Origin: Acinetobacter sp. ANC 3903
Lineage (GTDB): Bacteria > Pseudomonadota > Gammaproteobacteria > Pseudomonadales > Moraxellaceae
DNA length: 64,000 nt
Direction of reading: 5' to 3'
Assembly (NCBI RefSeq): GCF_002135315.1
Contig: NZ_NEGA01000002.1
Span: forward strand, 62,001-126,000
The notes beneath the pieces were generated by a model. That model did no database searches. It was not told the DNA's origin and saw nothing but the letters and a program-made list of their open reading frames with translations. The position numbers and the translations under genes are program-made. Shown piece by piece: positions 37,945 through 46,316 of this stretch (the stretch's first letter is position 1; every line of letters begins with the position of its first letter).

Positions 37945-37970
37945 AAAAGGCTGACCAAAGTCAACCTTTT
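37945..37970 (-). terminator. Terminator after pgk
   Basis: AAAAGGCTGAC (37945-37955) pairs with GTCAACCTTTT (37960-37970) with one mismatch and loop CAAA; the minus-strand U run follows. Confidence 0.78.
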
Positions 37971-37991
37971 GATTGCAGCTAGACGGCTTAA

Positions 37992-39179
37992 TTAAGCACG
38001 TTCTAAAAGCACAGCAACCGCTGGAAGCGTTTTGCCTTCAACAAATTCAAGGAATGCACCACCACCAGTAGAGATATAACCAATCTTGTCTGCAACTTCG
38101 TATTTGTCGATTGCCGCTAAAGTATCGCCACCACCAGCAATAGAGAAACCATTAGATTCTGCAATTGCTAAAGAGAGTGCTTTCGTACCTTCACCGAACT
38201 GATCCACTTCAAACACGCCTACCGGACCATTCCAAAGAATAGTTTTTGAAGTTTTGATAATTTCAGCAAATGCTTTGGCAGTTTCTGGACCAACATCAAG
38301 GATCATGTCGTTGTCAGCAACATCTTCAACTTTTTTCACAACTGCTTTAGCAGCAGCTAATGAACCCAAGAAATCATCAAAGTTGATTTCAGCTGCATCC
38401 GCAACCACAACATCAGTTGGAAGCGGTACAGAAACTTTTGCCGCAATCGCTTTTGCAGTATCAATCAAATCATTTTCGCATAATGATTTACCTACATTGA
38501 AACCTGCCGCAGCCAGGAAGGTATTAGCAATACCACCACCGACGATGATTTGATCGCAAATATCTGAAAGTGAAGTGAGTACGTCAAGTTTAGTTGACAC
38601 TTTAGAACCTGCAACAATGGCAACCATTGGTTTTTCAGGTGTTTTAAGTGCACGGCCTAAAGCATCCAGTTCTGCTGCAAGTAAAGGACCAGCTGCTGCC
38701 ACTTTTGCGAAACGCGCTACGCCTTCAGTTGACGCTTCTGCACGGTGTGCAGTACCGAATGCATCCATCACGAATACATCGCAAAGCGCAGCATATTTTT
38801 GTGCAAGTTCAGGATTGTTTTTCTTTTCACCAGCATTGAAACGGCAGTTTTCAAGAAGTACCACTTGACCTGCTGTAACTTCAACACCATCCAGATAGTC
38901 AGTGAAAAGTTTTACTTCCTGACCCAAAGCTTCAGTCAAATAAGCTGCAACTGGTGCTAAAGACTGTTCAGGTTTTGGCTCACCTTCAACCGGACGACCA
39001 AGGTGTGAATAAACCATGACTGCAGCACCTTTTTCCAAGGCCGCTTTAATGGTAGGTAATGCTGCGCGTAAACGTGCATCACTGGTAATTACACCGTTTT
39101 TAACAGGAACGTTTAAATCTTCACGAATTAGTACACGCTTACCTGCCAAATCCAGGTCAGTCATACGCTGAAAGTTCAT
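37992..39179 (-). CDS. pgk: Phosphoglycerate kinase
   Basis: 395 residues. N-domain substrate motif [16 protein letters not shown], then HLGRPVEG; C-domain nucleotide motif [14 protein letters not shown] and the end [19 protein letters not shown]. It transfers phosphate between 1,3-bisphosphoglycerate and ADP. Full length for bacterial Pgk. Divergent from the DUF2237 gene. Confidence 0.97.
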   Translation of the reverse strand: MNFQRMTDLDLAGKRVLIREDLNVPVKNGVITSDARLRAALPTIKAALEKGAAVMVYSHLGRPVEGEPKPEQSLAPVAAYLTEALGQEVKLFTDYLDGVEVTAGQVVLLENCRFNAGEKKNNPELAQKYAALCDVFVMDAFGTAHRAEASTEGVARFAKVAAAGPLLAAELDALGRALKTPEKPMVAIVAGSKVSTKLDVLTSLSDICDQIIVGGGIANTFLAAAGFNVGKSLCENDLIDTAKAIAAKVSVPLPTDVVVADAAEINFDDFLGSLAAAKAVVKKVEDVADNDMILDVGPETAKAFAEIIKTSKTILWNGPVGVFEVDQFGEGTKALSLAIAESNGFSIAGGGDTLAAIDKYEVADKIGYISTGGGAFLEFVEGKTLPAVAVLLERA

Positions 39180-39320
39180 GTATAGCTCACTTTATAGATA
39201 TAAAAAACGCCCCGATTTTAAATGATTATGTAGAAAAAGGTTAGCTTCTTTTGCATAAAAGCTGTCGAAAGACAAAGTTTTGATTATCATAGTCAAAAGC
39301 CACATAATGATTTAGAGCTT

Positions 39321-39704
39321 ATGTCTATACACCCAGATCCAAATATCAATCGTTTAAATGTTTTAGGCGAACCCCTGGCAAGCTGTTGCTATTCTCCAAT
39401 TACCGGTTATTTTCGTAACGGCTTTTGTCATACGGCGACTACCGATCTAGGTCAGCATACGATGTGTGCACAAATGACCGCTGAGTTTCTTAATTTTTCG
39501 CAAAAAATAGGGAATGACCTGATCACACCTTTACCAGAGGTTGATTTTCCCGGTTTGGAACCAGGTGATTTCTGGTGTATTTGTGTGACCCGTTGGGTTG
39601 AAGCGTATCAGGCTGGTATCGCTCCGCCTATTAAAATACAAGCTTGCCATCAAGCTGTGCTCTCTTACGTCCCGCTTGATGTACTTATGGAATATGCAGT
39701 GTAA
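39321..39704 (+). CDS. DUF2237-family protein
   Basis: 127 residues with the family pattern NVLGEPLASCCYSPITGYFRN, HTMCAQMTAEFLNFS, FPGLEPGDFWCICVTRWVEA and a final VPLDVLMEYA. Five or more conserved cysteines may bind metal; no function is established for the family that I know of. Its stop overlaps the maf start by one base (TAATG), so the two are co-translated. Confidence 0.85.
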   Translation: MSIHPDPNINRLNVLGEPLASCCYSPITGYFRNGFCHTATTDLGQHTMCAQMTAEFLNFSQKIGNDLITPLPEVDFPGLEPGDFWCICVTRWVEAYQAGIAPPIKIQACHQAVLSYVPLDVLMEYAV

Positions 39705-40297
39705 TGAGTACTCCCCAAATTATTTTGGCTTCAAGCAGTCAAACCCGTAAAGACCTGATGAATCGTCTGCGTATCGACTATCAGAGCATGGTACCGGATA
39801 TTGATGAATCGCCTCGTGGTGAAGATCATGCTGACCATTTGGCACAGCGACTGGCTTTTGAAAAAGCTAAAAGGATTGCAGAACAATATCCCGATGCTAT
39901 TGTGATTGGTTCAGATCAGGTGGCTTGGCGTGAAGGTGCTCCGGATATTTTTATTGGCAAACCGTTAACCGTAGAAAAAGCGGTAAAACAGTTGCAGGCC
40001 AATTCGGATAAAATCGTTTATTTCAGTACTGCATTAAGCGTACAGCAGCAGTCAACCGGTTTTGAAAAAACCTTGGTAGAACATTATAAAGTTAAATTCC
40101 GTAAACTGGGCCTGGCTGAAATCGAGCGTTATATTGAAGTCGATCAGCCTTTAATGTGTGCGGGCAGTTTCAAGTGTGAAAGTCTGGGAATTAGCTTGTT
40201 TGAACAAATGATGGGACAAGATCAAACCACCTTGATGGGTATGCCGATGATTCAGCTGTGTCATATTCTGCGTCAGTTGAATGTGCTGGTGCCTTAA
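39704..40297 (+). CDS. Maf-family nucleotide pyrophosphatase (YceF type)
   Basis: 197 residues. Maf motifs: ILASSSQTRKDLMNRL near the N-terminus, DESPRG, the catalytic Asp in VIGSDQVAW and the C-terminal CAGSFKCESLG. The SDQVA variant (rather than TVV) points to the YceF subgroup, which hydrolyses 7-methyl-GTP. These enzymes clear modified nucleotides. Coupled to the DUF2237 gene. Confidence 0.9.
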   Translation: MSTPQIILASSSQTRKDLMNRLRIDYQSMVPDIDESPRGEDHADHLAQRLAFEKAKRIAEQYPDAIVIGSDQVAWREGAPDIFIGKPLTVEKAVKQLQANSDKIVYFSTALSVQQQSTGFEKTLVEHYKVKFRKLGLAEIERYIEVDQPLMCAGSFKCESLGISLFEQMMGQDQTTLMGMPMIQLCHILRQLNVLVP

Positions 40298-40546
40298 AAT
40301 CATTCTATTTGGGGAATTCAATATTCCCCACATTTGCAATAGCATTACTCGCTGAATGCCCCTTCTTTACAATATAGACAAGTATCAGACCAATAAATTC
40401 AATTTAAAATCTATATGGGTTAAATAAAAGATAATGTGACTTAAATGATAAACACCTAAGATAATAAGATCAGAAAATCAACTTCAGCTTGCACCTCAGA
40501 CTGACTCACGCGAAAATACACCCAAATTTTCCAAGCAGTCTTAGCA

Positions 40547-41716
40547 ATGTCACAAACTTTAGACGTATTAGGTGGAATTACCTCAGAACAATTCCTTGCT
40601 GAATACTGGCAAAAAAAACCATTACTAGTACGTAATGCGCTCCCTGAAATTGTAAATCTTTTAGAACCTGACGACGTGATGGAACTGGCACTAGACGAAA
40701 ATGTCAGTGCGCGTTTAATCAAGCAAAAGGACAAAGATCCAAATCAATGGTCTGTCAAATCTTCACCTTTAATCAAAGCTGATTTCCAGAAGATGCCTAA
40801 GCTTTGGACATTACTGGTACAGGCTGTGGATCATTATTCATTTGATCTGGCAGAACTATGGAAGAAGTTTCCTTTTATTCCCCAATGGCGTCGCGATGAC
40901 ATCATGGTGTCTTATGCACCTAAAGGTGGCTCTGTAGGTAAGCACTTCGACTTTTATGACGTGTTTTTGGTACAAGGTTATGGTCATCGCCGCTGGCAAT
41001 TGGGACAAATGTGCGACGCAGATGCTGACTTCGTTGCAGGACAACCGTTAAAATTACTCCCTGAAATGGAGGTTCATTTTGATGAGGTACTTGCTCCGGG
41101 TGATTTACTGTACGTACCACCAGGATTGTCCCACTACGGCGTAGCTGAAGATGACTGTCTCACCTTCTCTTTCGGTTTCCGCATGCCGAATGTGGCGGAA
41201 ATGATGGATCGCGTCAGTGACAAATTCGCAGACGATCAGCTGCTTAAAAATCCGTTGAAAGATATTTTACGTAACAAAATCAGCTCGATTGGTCAAATCA
41301 CCCAGAATGAACTGGAGTATTTAAAAACCGAACTTTTGGCACAATTGCAAAATCCGACTGTGCTTGAAGATGCCTTGATGAGCCTGATATCAGAGCCCAA
41401 ATATCCGGAAAATATTCCAGAGGCAGAAGCGATTGGTAGCGGTGATTTGGAAGAAGCTTTGGAGCAAGGTTATTCACTTATGCTCGAGCCGGCATCACGT
41501 CTGCTTTATACTGAAGATGAAAACGAGTTGCTGTTTTGGGCAAATGGTGAAGGCATTTGTATTTCTGAAGCTTTTGCCCCAATTTTAAAACAGTTGGCTG
41601 ATGGCGGTTCAGTATTACTGGATGAAAATCTTTATGATCCAGATATTTTCGAAGATATTGTCAATTTGTTAAATGAATCCATTCTGATGTTATTGCCTGC
41701 GGCAGATGAAGAATAA
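40547..41716 (+). CDS. RoxA-type (YcfD) JmjC ribosomal oxygenase
   Basis: 389 residues. JmjC/cupin iron site: His133 and Asp135 in GKHFDFYDVFLVQGYGHRRW, and His196 in LYVPPGLSHYGV. Together with the N-terminal ITSEQFLAEYWQKKPLLVR this is the YcfD/RoxA pattern. The C-terminal ~150 residues contain the dimer and winged-helix parts typical of the group. In E. coli it hydroxylates an arginine of ribosomal protein L16 using 2-oxoglutarate and O2. No clear Shine-Dalgarno is present upstream. Confidence 0.9.
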   Translation: MSQTLDVLGGITSEQFLAEYWQKKPLLVRNALPEIVNLLEPDDVMELALDENVSARLIKQKDKDPNQWSVKSSPLIKADFQKMPKLWTLLVQAVDHYSFDLAELWKKFPFIPQWRRDDIMVSYAPKGGSVGKHFDFYDVFLVQGYGHRRWQLGQMCDADADFVAGQPLKLLPEMEVHFDEVLAPGDLLYVPPGLSHYGVAEDDCLTFSFGFRMPNVAEMMDRVSDKFADDQLLKNPLKDILRNKISSIGQITQNELEYLKTELLAQLQNPTVLEDALMSLISEPKYPENIPEAEAIGSGDLEEALEQGYSLMLEPASRLLYTEDENELLFWANGEGICISEAFAPILKQLADGGSVLLDENLYDPDIFEDIVNLLNESILMLLPAADEE

Positions 41717-41727
41717 ATAAAGCCACG

Positions 41728-41755
41728 AAATGGGGAAATAAGGATTTCCCCATTT
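41728..41755 (+). terminator. Terminator after the RoxA-type gene
   Basis: AAATGGGGAAAT (41728-41739), loop AAGG, ATTTCCCCATTT (41744-41755), then TTT. Confidence 0.85.
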
Positions 41756-41798
41756 TTTATATTTTTAGAATTTTCACATTTATTTTTTAGACAGATTA

Positions 41799-42140
41799 GA
41801 CTTCTTTCATAAATCATTTTAGAAACTAAAAATTGTTCTTAAAACCAAAATTGAAAATAGATTTTAGTCGATATTAGATTCATGAGTGTGGCATGGATGC
41901 CACATGTTTCCCATCCCTTGCGCTGCATTTTAAAGCAGTGCTTAAAACTGGCTCAGGATGTCGTGTATGGGAAATAAAAGGTTTTTCTTGCGGACTCAAA
42001 ATATATTTTGAGATCCTCATTTTGACCTTTCAAAAATAGAGAGATTGCCTACGAAAAGGTAAAAAAACAAATCAATCAAATGAGGCCGTGCTGATTTAAA
42101 AAATCAAATATTAAACATTTTTTGATTTATGAAAGAGATC
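41799..42140. mobile_element. 342-bp MITE-like element with IS5-type terminal repeats
   Basis: The ends GACTTCTTTCATAAATCA (41799-41816) and the reverse complement of 42123-42140 match at 16 of 18 bases, and both are flanked by TA (41797-41798, 42141-42142), a likely target duplication. The inside has no frame longer than about 31 codons (from 41882) but has inverted segments such as TGTGGCAT/ATGCCACA near 41888. The end sequence equals the end of the neighbouring truncated IS, so a related transposase could have moved it. Internal function: none seen. Confidence 0.7.
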
Positions 42141-42142
42141 TA

Positions 42143-42342
42143 TTAAAAGCAAAATAACTTACAAATTTTAATTTATTGCCTATTTTATAATGAGACGTTG
42201 CCAAGTAAATATGTGAACTGATCTGTACCATTTCATTATGATAATGCCTGACCCACAGTGGGTTATTGGCTAAATTATGATTGATGATTAAAACGGGCTG
42301 ATCATTAAAAAGTGATTTTCCGATTTGGGCTTTAAATGAATA
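42143..42342 (-). pseudogene. C-terminal fragment of a disrupted gene trapped between the MITE and the IS
   Basis: About 66 codons open in one frame, with a protein-like sequence: FKAQIGKSLFNDQPVLIINH, PLWVRHYHNEMVQIS, IYLATSHYKIG and KLKFVSYFAFN. The pattern (a pocket strand, R-x-x-x-NEM, Y-L-A, final YFAF) resembles the C-terminal end of a family of uncharacterised proteins whose members end in a YFAL-type strand; I cannot name it further. On both sides the frame runs directly into terminal repeats of mobile elements, and no N-terminal part is found nearby. Confidence 0.55.
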
Positions 42343-42712
42343 GACCTCTTTCATAAATTATTTTTGACTCAACTCCAAATTATAGATTCCAGCGATTAAA
42401 CTGAACCTCAAACCCAGTCTTTTACCTCTATTTCGGTAACGTTCAGCAAGGATTTTAAAGGTCTTCAGGCGACCAAATACATGCTCGATCCCGATTCTTC
42501 TTTTGTTGATTTCCTGATTATAGATTTTGAGTTCAGCATCCAGTTTACAGCCTCTTTTGGCTTTTAATGGCAATAGGCTATTAGGATACACAGCATAAAT
42601 TCCCTGGTAGCCTTTATCTGCAAGGATAAAAGCTCCTGAAGGAATCTGCTTTAAATTGCGTTTGAATAGCTCGAAATCATGCACCGTACCGCGATCAGTG
42701 CATAAAACTCAG
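42343..42712 (-). mobile_element. Truncated IS5-family insertion sequence (3' part of transposase)
   Basis: The minus-strand frame, readable from about 42708 down to a stop at 42358, encodes the C-terminal third of a DDE transposase: DRGTVHDFELFKRN, FILADKGYQGI, and IEHVFGRLKTFKILAERYR with the catalytic Glu. The stop codon lies inside the terminal repeat GACCTCTTTCATAAATTA (42343-42360), preceded by TA. Upstream the frame stops at a TGA and the 5' part and second terminal repeat are missing, so the element is dead. The exact right border is not visible; a 10-bp hairpin (42703-42728) lies at it. Confidence 0.82.
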
Positions 42713-42855
42713 AATTTGCTGAGTTTTATAATAAACACCATAAAAAACCCTCTAGAGTTCAATCTATAATTGATCCAGCATTGATCAATTCAATATTCTG
42801 AATATCATGCAGTCTATGGGATGCTTTGCTTTCAGCTTGATTTCATCCCATATAC

Positions 42856-42880
42856 AAAAAAACCGCTGCTTGAGCGGTTT
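42856..42880 (-). terminator. Terminator after the tandem GST_N gene
   Basis: AAACCGCT (42860-42867), loop GCTTG, AGCGGTTT (42873-42880), followed on the minus strand by a U run. The 140 bases to its left, up to the IS remnant, hold no gene. Confidence 0.82.
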
Positions 42881-42896
42881 CTTGGTTCATATGGGG

Positions 42897-43676
42897 TTAC
42901 TGACCATATTGCTGGTTTAAGTATTTGACAATATCGGCTGACTCGAACATTTTTACTCCGGTATTGGCATCAATCAGATACGGCACCTGAATATCACGCC
43001 CCATCACTGCCACGATTTTTTCACGCTTGCCTCCGGGAAGAGCTTCATATTTTCCAGGCTTAAAACGTAACACTGCTGGTCCCATATCCTGCCAGCGCTC
43101 TTTGGCCACGTTATGGTAAACATAGGGCAATTCCAGTTCGCTTAATACGCCACGCACAATACGGGTAAAAGGACTGGCTTCAAACCCCCATAACTCCAAA
43201 AGCTGTGCAGGGGCTGCACGGTCTTTGATTTTAGGATTAATCCAGACGCCACGTGCACCATTCACGATGGTACCGGCTAAAGCTACAACAGGTACTTTAG
43301 GATAATGTGCAAATTTTTTTGGCGTTGTTCCTGTTTTACCATAATGCTTGAATAAATAATCAATAATGACTTGCGACTCGTATATTTCAGTACCGGTATT
43401 TTCATCAATAAAAAATGGAAATCGTCTCTTTCCGCCTTTTTCCTTGACTATTTTTCGATACTTTTGTCCGCCTTTAGGACAAGGATAGACTTCATAATCC
43501 AAATTCAACAAGGTCAGTACTTCGCGTACACGGCGGCAAAATGGCGAACCTTCAAATTCATAAAGTTTGAGTGATTTTTCAGGCTGCTTTGGAAAGGCTG
43601 TACCACTGACGCCTCGTCCTCCGGCCGTCAAGGACGAAGCCAGGGCCTGGATCACTTTAATTTGATGATTCACCAT
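42897..43676 (-). CDS. Protein with two tandem GST N-terminal (thioredoxin-fold) domains
   Basis: 259 residues. Two repeats of a GST_N/glutaredoxin-like fold: the first has YEFEGSPFCRRVREVLTLL with a possible active-site Cys, the second WGFEASPFTRIVRGVLSEL with Thr in its place. Each repeat ends in a P-x-[FL]-I-D-x-NTG and ES-x-x-I-x-x-YL pattern (FPFFIDENTGTEIYES; VPYLIDANTGVKMFES). No C-terminal helical GST domain. This double-domain form is known in bacteria and plastids; the function is unclear. It follows rraA by 24 bases, so it may be co-transcribed. Confidence 0.82.
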   Translation of the reverse strand: MVNHQIKVIQALASSLTAGGRGVSGTAFPKQPEKSLKLYEFEGSPFCRRVREVLTLLNLDYEVYPCPKGGQKYRKIVKEKGGKRRFPFFIDENTGTEIYESQVIIDYLFKHYGKTGTTPKKFAHYPKVPVVALAGTIVNGARGVWINPKIKDRAAPAQLLELWGFEASPFTRIVRGVLSELELPYVYHNVAKERWQDMGPAVLRFKPGKYEALPGGKREKIVAVMGRDIQVPYLIDANTGVKMFESADIVKYLNQQYGQ

Positions 43677-43700
43677 ATTTTTATCCTTGTATTATTGTGG

Positions 43701-44213
43701 TTATAAATCGACTAATTTTTCATTGGCAATCACAATGCCGTTGTTATCAGCATAGATATAATCGCCGGAATTGATGTTTACACCACCAAAATACAAAGTT
43801 ACATCAACCTCGCCTATGCCTTTGCGATTACTTTTTTGTGGAATTGCAGCCAATGCATGCACACCCAAATCCAGTTCGGCAATTGCATCAACATCACGCA
43901 CGCAACCATAAATCACTACCCCATTCCAGTGATTTTTAACAGCTGATTCTGCAATCATATCGCCCATCAAGGCACAGCGCATGGATGCTCCACCATCCAC
44001 CACAAGCACTTTACCGGTACCATCGGTTGCGAGCAGTTCTTTGACACGTGAATTATCTTCAAAACACTTTACGGTAACCGCCTGACCGCCAAAACTTTTG
44101 CGTGCACCATAGCTTTTAAAAAATTTACCATCCATAGATGGTGTCACGACCTGAATCTGTTTTTCTGGATGGTCATCAAGTAAGTCACAGGTTACGAATG
44201 CTGGATTAGACAC
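43701..44213 (-). CDS. rraA: RraA-family protein (RNase E regulator or HMG/CHA aldolase)
   Basis: 170 residues with the RraA pattern TCDLLDDHPE, GKVLVVDGGASMRCALMGD (substrate/ligand loop), VIYGCVRDVDAIAELDLGVH and DYIYADNNGIVIA. In E. coli RraA inhibits RNase E; close relatives are 4-hydroxy-4-methyl-2-oxoglutarate aldolases, with the same G-D-x(20)-R-D signature. The sequence alone does not separate these two. Sits 12 bases after the oxidoreductase gene. Confidence 0.88.
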   Translation of the reverse strand: MSNPAFVTCDLLDDHPEKQIQVVTPSMDGKFFKSYGARKSFGGQAVTVKCFEDNSRVKELLATDGTGKVLVVDGGASMRCALMGDMIAESAVKNHWNGVVIYGCVRDVDAIAELDLGVHALAAIPQKSNRKGIGEVDVTLYFGGVNINSGDYIYADNNGIVIANEKLVDL

Positions 44214-44225
44214 TTTATAGTTCCC

Positions 44226-44891
44226 TCATTTGGAATTTTGTATGCGTAAATTATCATAAATTTCAAACTTTTCAGTTTGAGTTTGCGCTGCCTCGACCAT
44301 AGTATGAGCCACCTGCTCTGCTGTCACTGGCTTATATTTGAATGTATTGGGAACCAAATGCGAGAATTTCCGGTACAGCTTTTGGCTCAGATCTTCCAAA
44401 GTTCGCTGTTCTAACCGCTCACCCAACAATAATGAAGGCCTTAGGATAGAAACGCTTTGCAGGTTTAAGCTCTGGATATGACTTTCCAGTTCGCCTTTTA
44501 CCCGATTGTAAAAAATTTTGGATTGCGCATTGGCACCCATGGCACTGATCAATAAGTAATGTGTCGGGGTCGATTCAAATAAGTCGGCAAAATGTGCATT
44601 AATTTCATAATCGATATTATAAAAATTTTCTTTTGATCCTGCTTTCTTTAAGGTGGTGCCTAAGCAACTAAACGCATGGCTATATCCGTTTACATCTTCA
44701 TCGTTGAGTAAAAGAAAATCCTCTAAAATAAATTGTTGTACTTTTTTTAAGCTTTTAAGCTGCTGATCTTCATGTCTCACTACTGCTGTGATTTTTTCAC
44801 AGCTTTCAATTAGGCTGAGCTGTTTCAGGAGTTCACGCCCCACCAAACCTGTTGCTCCAATCACAATTGCACTTTTAATTGATTTAGTCAT
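44226..44891 (-). CDS. NAD(P)-binding atypical short-chain dehydrogenase (HTATIP2/YbjT-like)
   Basis: 221 residues. Rossmann motif IVIGATGLVGRELLKQL at the N-terminus, then AFSCLGTTLKKAGSKENFYNID, HYLLISAMGANAQSKIFYNR with the Y-x-x-x-K-like pair, and SILRPSLLLGERLEQR. This is the atypical SDR pattern of HTATIP2/CC3-like proteins; activity is unknown. First of three same-strand genes (this, rraA, tandem GST_N). Divergent from rpsT. Confidence 0.83.
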   Translation of the reverse strand: MTKSIKSAIVIGATGLVGRELLKQLSLIESCEKITAVVRHEDQQLKSLKKVQQFILEDFLLLNDEDVNGYSHAFSCLGTTLKKAGSKENFYNIDYEINAHFADLFESTPTHYLLISAMGANAQSKIFYNRVKGELESHIQSLNLQSVSILRPSLLLGERLEQRTLEDLSQKLYRKFSHLVPNTFKYKPVTAEQVAHTMVEAAQTQTEKFEIYDNLRIQNSK

Positions 44892-44970
44892 TTTTTAAGC
44901 AATCTCTATAGGTTATTTCTAATGTAACGGTTTCTTTATACTTTTTATGCATCTAAAATGTTGTCAAATC

Positions 44971-45011
44971 AAGTCAAGACTTGACTTAACGCCATAGTTT
45001 AATCACAATAT
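44971..45011 (+). promoter_or_regulatory. Palindrome over a candidate rpsT promoter
   Basis: AAGTCAAG-A-CTTGACTT (44971-44987) is a perfect 8+1+8 palindrome. Its right arm contains TTGACT (44981-44986), which fits a -35 box; ACAATA (45005-45010) or CAATAT (45006-45011) could be the -10, at 18 or 19 bases. The rpsT start is about 100 bases further on. Confidence 0.5.
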
Positions 45012-45106
45012 GGCACTTGTTTACGGGCTGGTGATAATTCTTCTGATGAAGGTTTTCAGTTGCAATTTCAGCCCGCCCAGACCAATCTAATTCAAGGAGT
45101 GCACGA

Positions 45107-45373
45107 GTGGCAAACTCTGCTCAAGCTAAAAAACGTGCTCGTCAAAACGTTAAAGCACGTAAACACAACGCTAGCTTACGTTCAATGGTTCGTACTTATA
45201 TCAAACGTACAGTAGCTGCTATCGCAGCTGGCGACTATGCAGTTGCTACAGAAGCTTATAAAGCAACTGTACCTGTAATCGACCGTATGGCTGATAAAGG
45301 CATCATCCATAAAAACAAAGCAGCTCGTCATAAGAGCCGTTTAAATGCACAAGTTAAAGCTTTAGCTAACTAA
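45107..45373 (+). CDS. rpsT: 30S ribosomal protein S20
   Basis: 88 residues, [20 protein letters not shown], very basic, and ending AQVKALAN as in other gammaproteobacteria. S20 binds 16S rRNA early in 30S assembly. The start is GTG with AAGGAG upstream; E. coli rpsT also has a non-ATG start, linked to its translational autocontrol, so the same may hold here. Single gene between its promoter and a terminator. Confidence 0.97.
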   Translation: MANSAQAKKRARQNVKARKHNASLRSMVRTYIKRTVAAIAAGDYAVATEAYKATVPVIDRMADKGIIHKNKAARHKSRLNAQVKALAN

Positions 45374-45385
45374 GTTGTTGCATTG

Positions 45386-45411
45386 AAAAAAGCCCATTAC
45401 GGGCTTTTTTT
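45386..45411 (+). terminator. Terminator after rpsT
   Basis: AAAAAAGCCC (45386-45395), loop ATTAC, GGGCTTTTTT (45401-45410), then T. Confidence 0.92.
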
Positions 45412-45514
45412 GTGCCTATATGAAAATGAATGGATTTAAGATCAATCAATTCTAAAAATATAAAATAATTAAAAATTCTTGCTACAAACTGAATTTTTTA
45501 AAGCCCATAATTCT

Positions 45515-46258
45515 TTATTTGATCTTTTCCAAGTTATGAAACTCCCGAATCGACAGCTCATTCACTTCACCACGCCAGATCCATTTCAGTTTAGACTCCA
45601 GAAACTCATCCCCTTCAAACCAGACAAATAAACCTTCCATCATTTTTGGCCAGTCTTCTTTACTGATAGTATTGCGGCCGGAAATAACCGCAATAATGGC
45701 AGCCAAAATGGTATCGTGACTGACCGCCAGACTTAAACCAAAATGATCTTGTGGATGGGTGTTATAAATCAGTTCCAGTACATCAACCACACCAGAAATA
45801 GGATGTTTCATTCCGGGTAAAGAATTATTAACAAAACTGTTAATAAAACCCAGAGCACCCTGTTTTCGAAAATATGGACCTGCCTGTTTGATATCAAGCA
45901 CAAAACTTCCCGGCTCGACCAATAAGCCTTGCTCGACAATTTCAATATGATGGGTATTTTGTGCCAGTATACTTGCATCAGCACCCTGGATCATTAAAGC
46001 GGCCGTATCGACACAGCGCTGTATAGGACTGGAAATGCAGTGTTGGATGCTACGATCAGTATTATTAATTAAATAGCTTCCCCACGTCTGGGCCAACTCC
46101 CGTCCCTGTTCTGTTAACTGTAAATCATAGCCAGCCAAGCCCTGTCCTGTAACCACCTCACGAATAGAATGACGGGTAAATAAAGTCACAGGGGTTTTGG
46201 CATCAGGCAATAAATCAATCGCCTTCAGCATACTTGTAGGGAGCAGTTCTAACGCCAT
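45515..46258 (-). CDS. Histidine phosphatase superfamily protein
   Basis: 247 residues from MALELLPTSMLKAID at 46258; an earlier start at 46294 is possible but less typical. The catalytic motif is TLFTRHSIREV (RHS where most have RHG), with SSPIQRCVDTA supplying the second Arg and AVSHDTILAAI the second His. No signal peptide seen. It could act on a small phosphorylated metabolite or sugar; the acid phosphatase-like SHD motif suggests the branch of phytase-like or acid phosphatases. Substrate unknown. 58 bases after cysQ. Confidence 0.83.
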   Translation of the reverse strand: MALELLPTSMLKAIDLLPDAKTPVTLFTRHSIREVVTGQGLAGYDLQLTEQGRELAQTWGSYLINNTDRSIQHCISSPIQRCVDTAALMIQGADASILAQNTHHIEIVEQGLLVEPGSFVLDIKQAGPYFRKQGALGFINSFVNNSLPGMKHPISGVVDVLELIYNTHPQDHFGLSLAVSHDTILAAIIAVISGRNTISKEDWPKMMEGLFVWFEGDEFLESKLKWIWRGEVNELSIREFHNLEKIK

Positions 46259-46316
46259 GATGCAGCCAAAAAATTTGAATCTGGTTGAATACACTATAGC
46301 ATGTTAAAGCATCCGC

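Noticed and set aside
41882..41977. Short frame of about 31 codons inside the MITE
   Set aside because: Too short, no Shine-Dalgarno, and the DNA is dominated by inverted repeats.
42703..42728. Hairpin next to the IS remnant as a terminator of a gene
   Set aside because: The 10-bp stem TAAAACTCAG/CTGAGTTTTA has no functional gene ending at it; it may be the IS border or chance.
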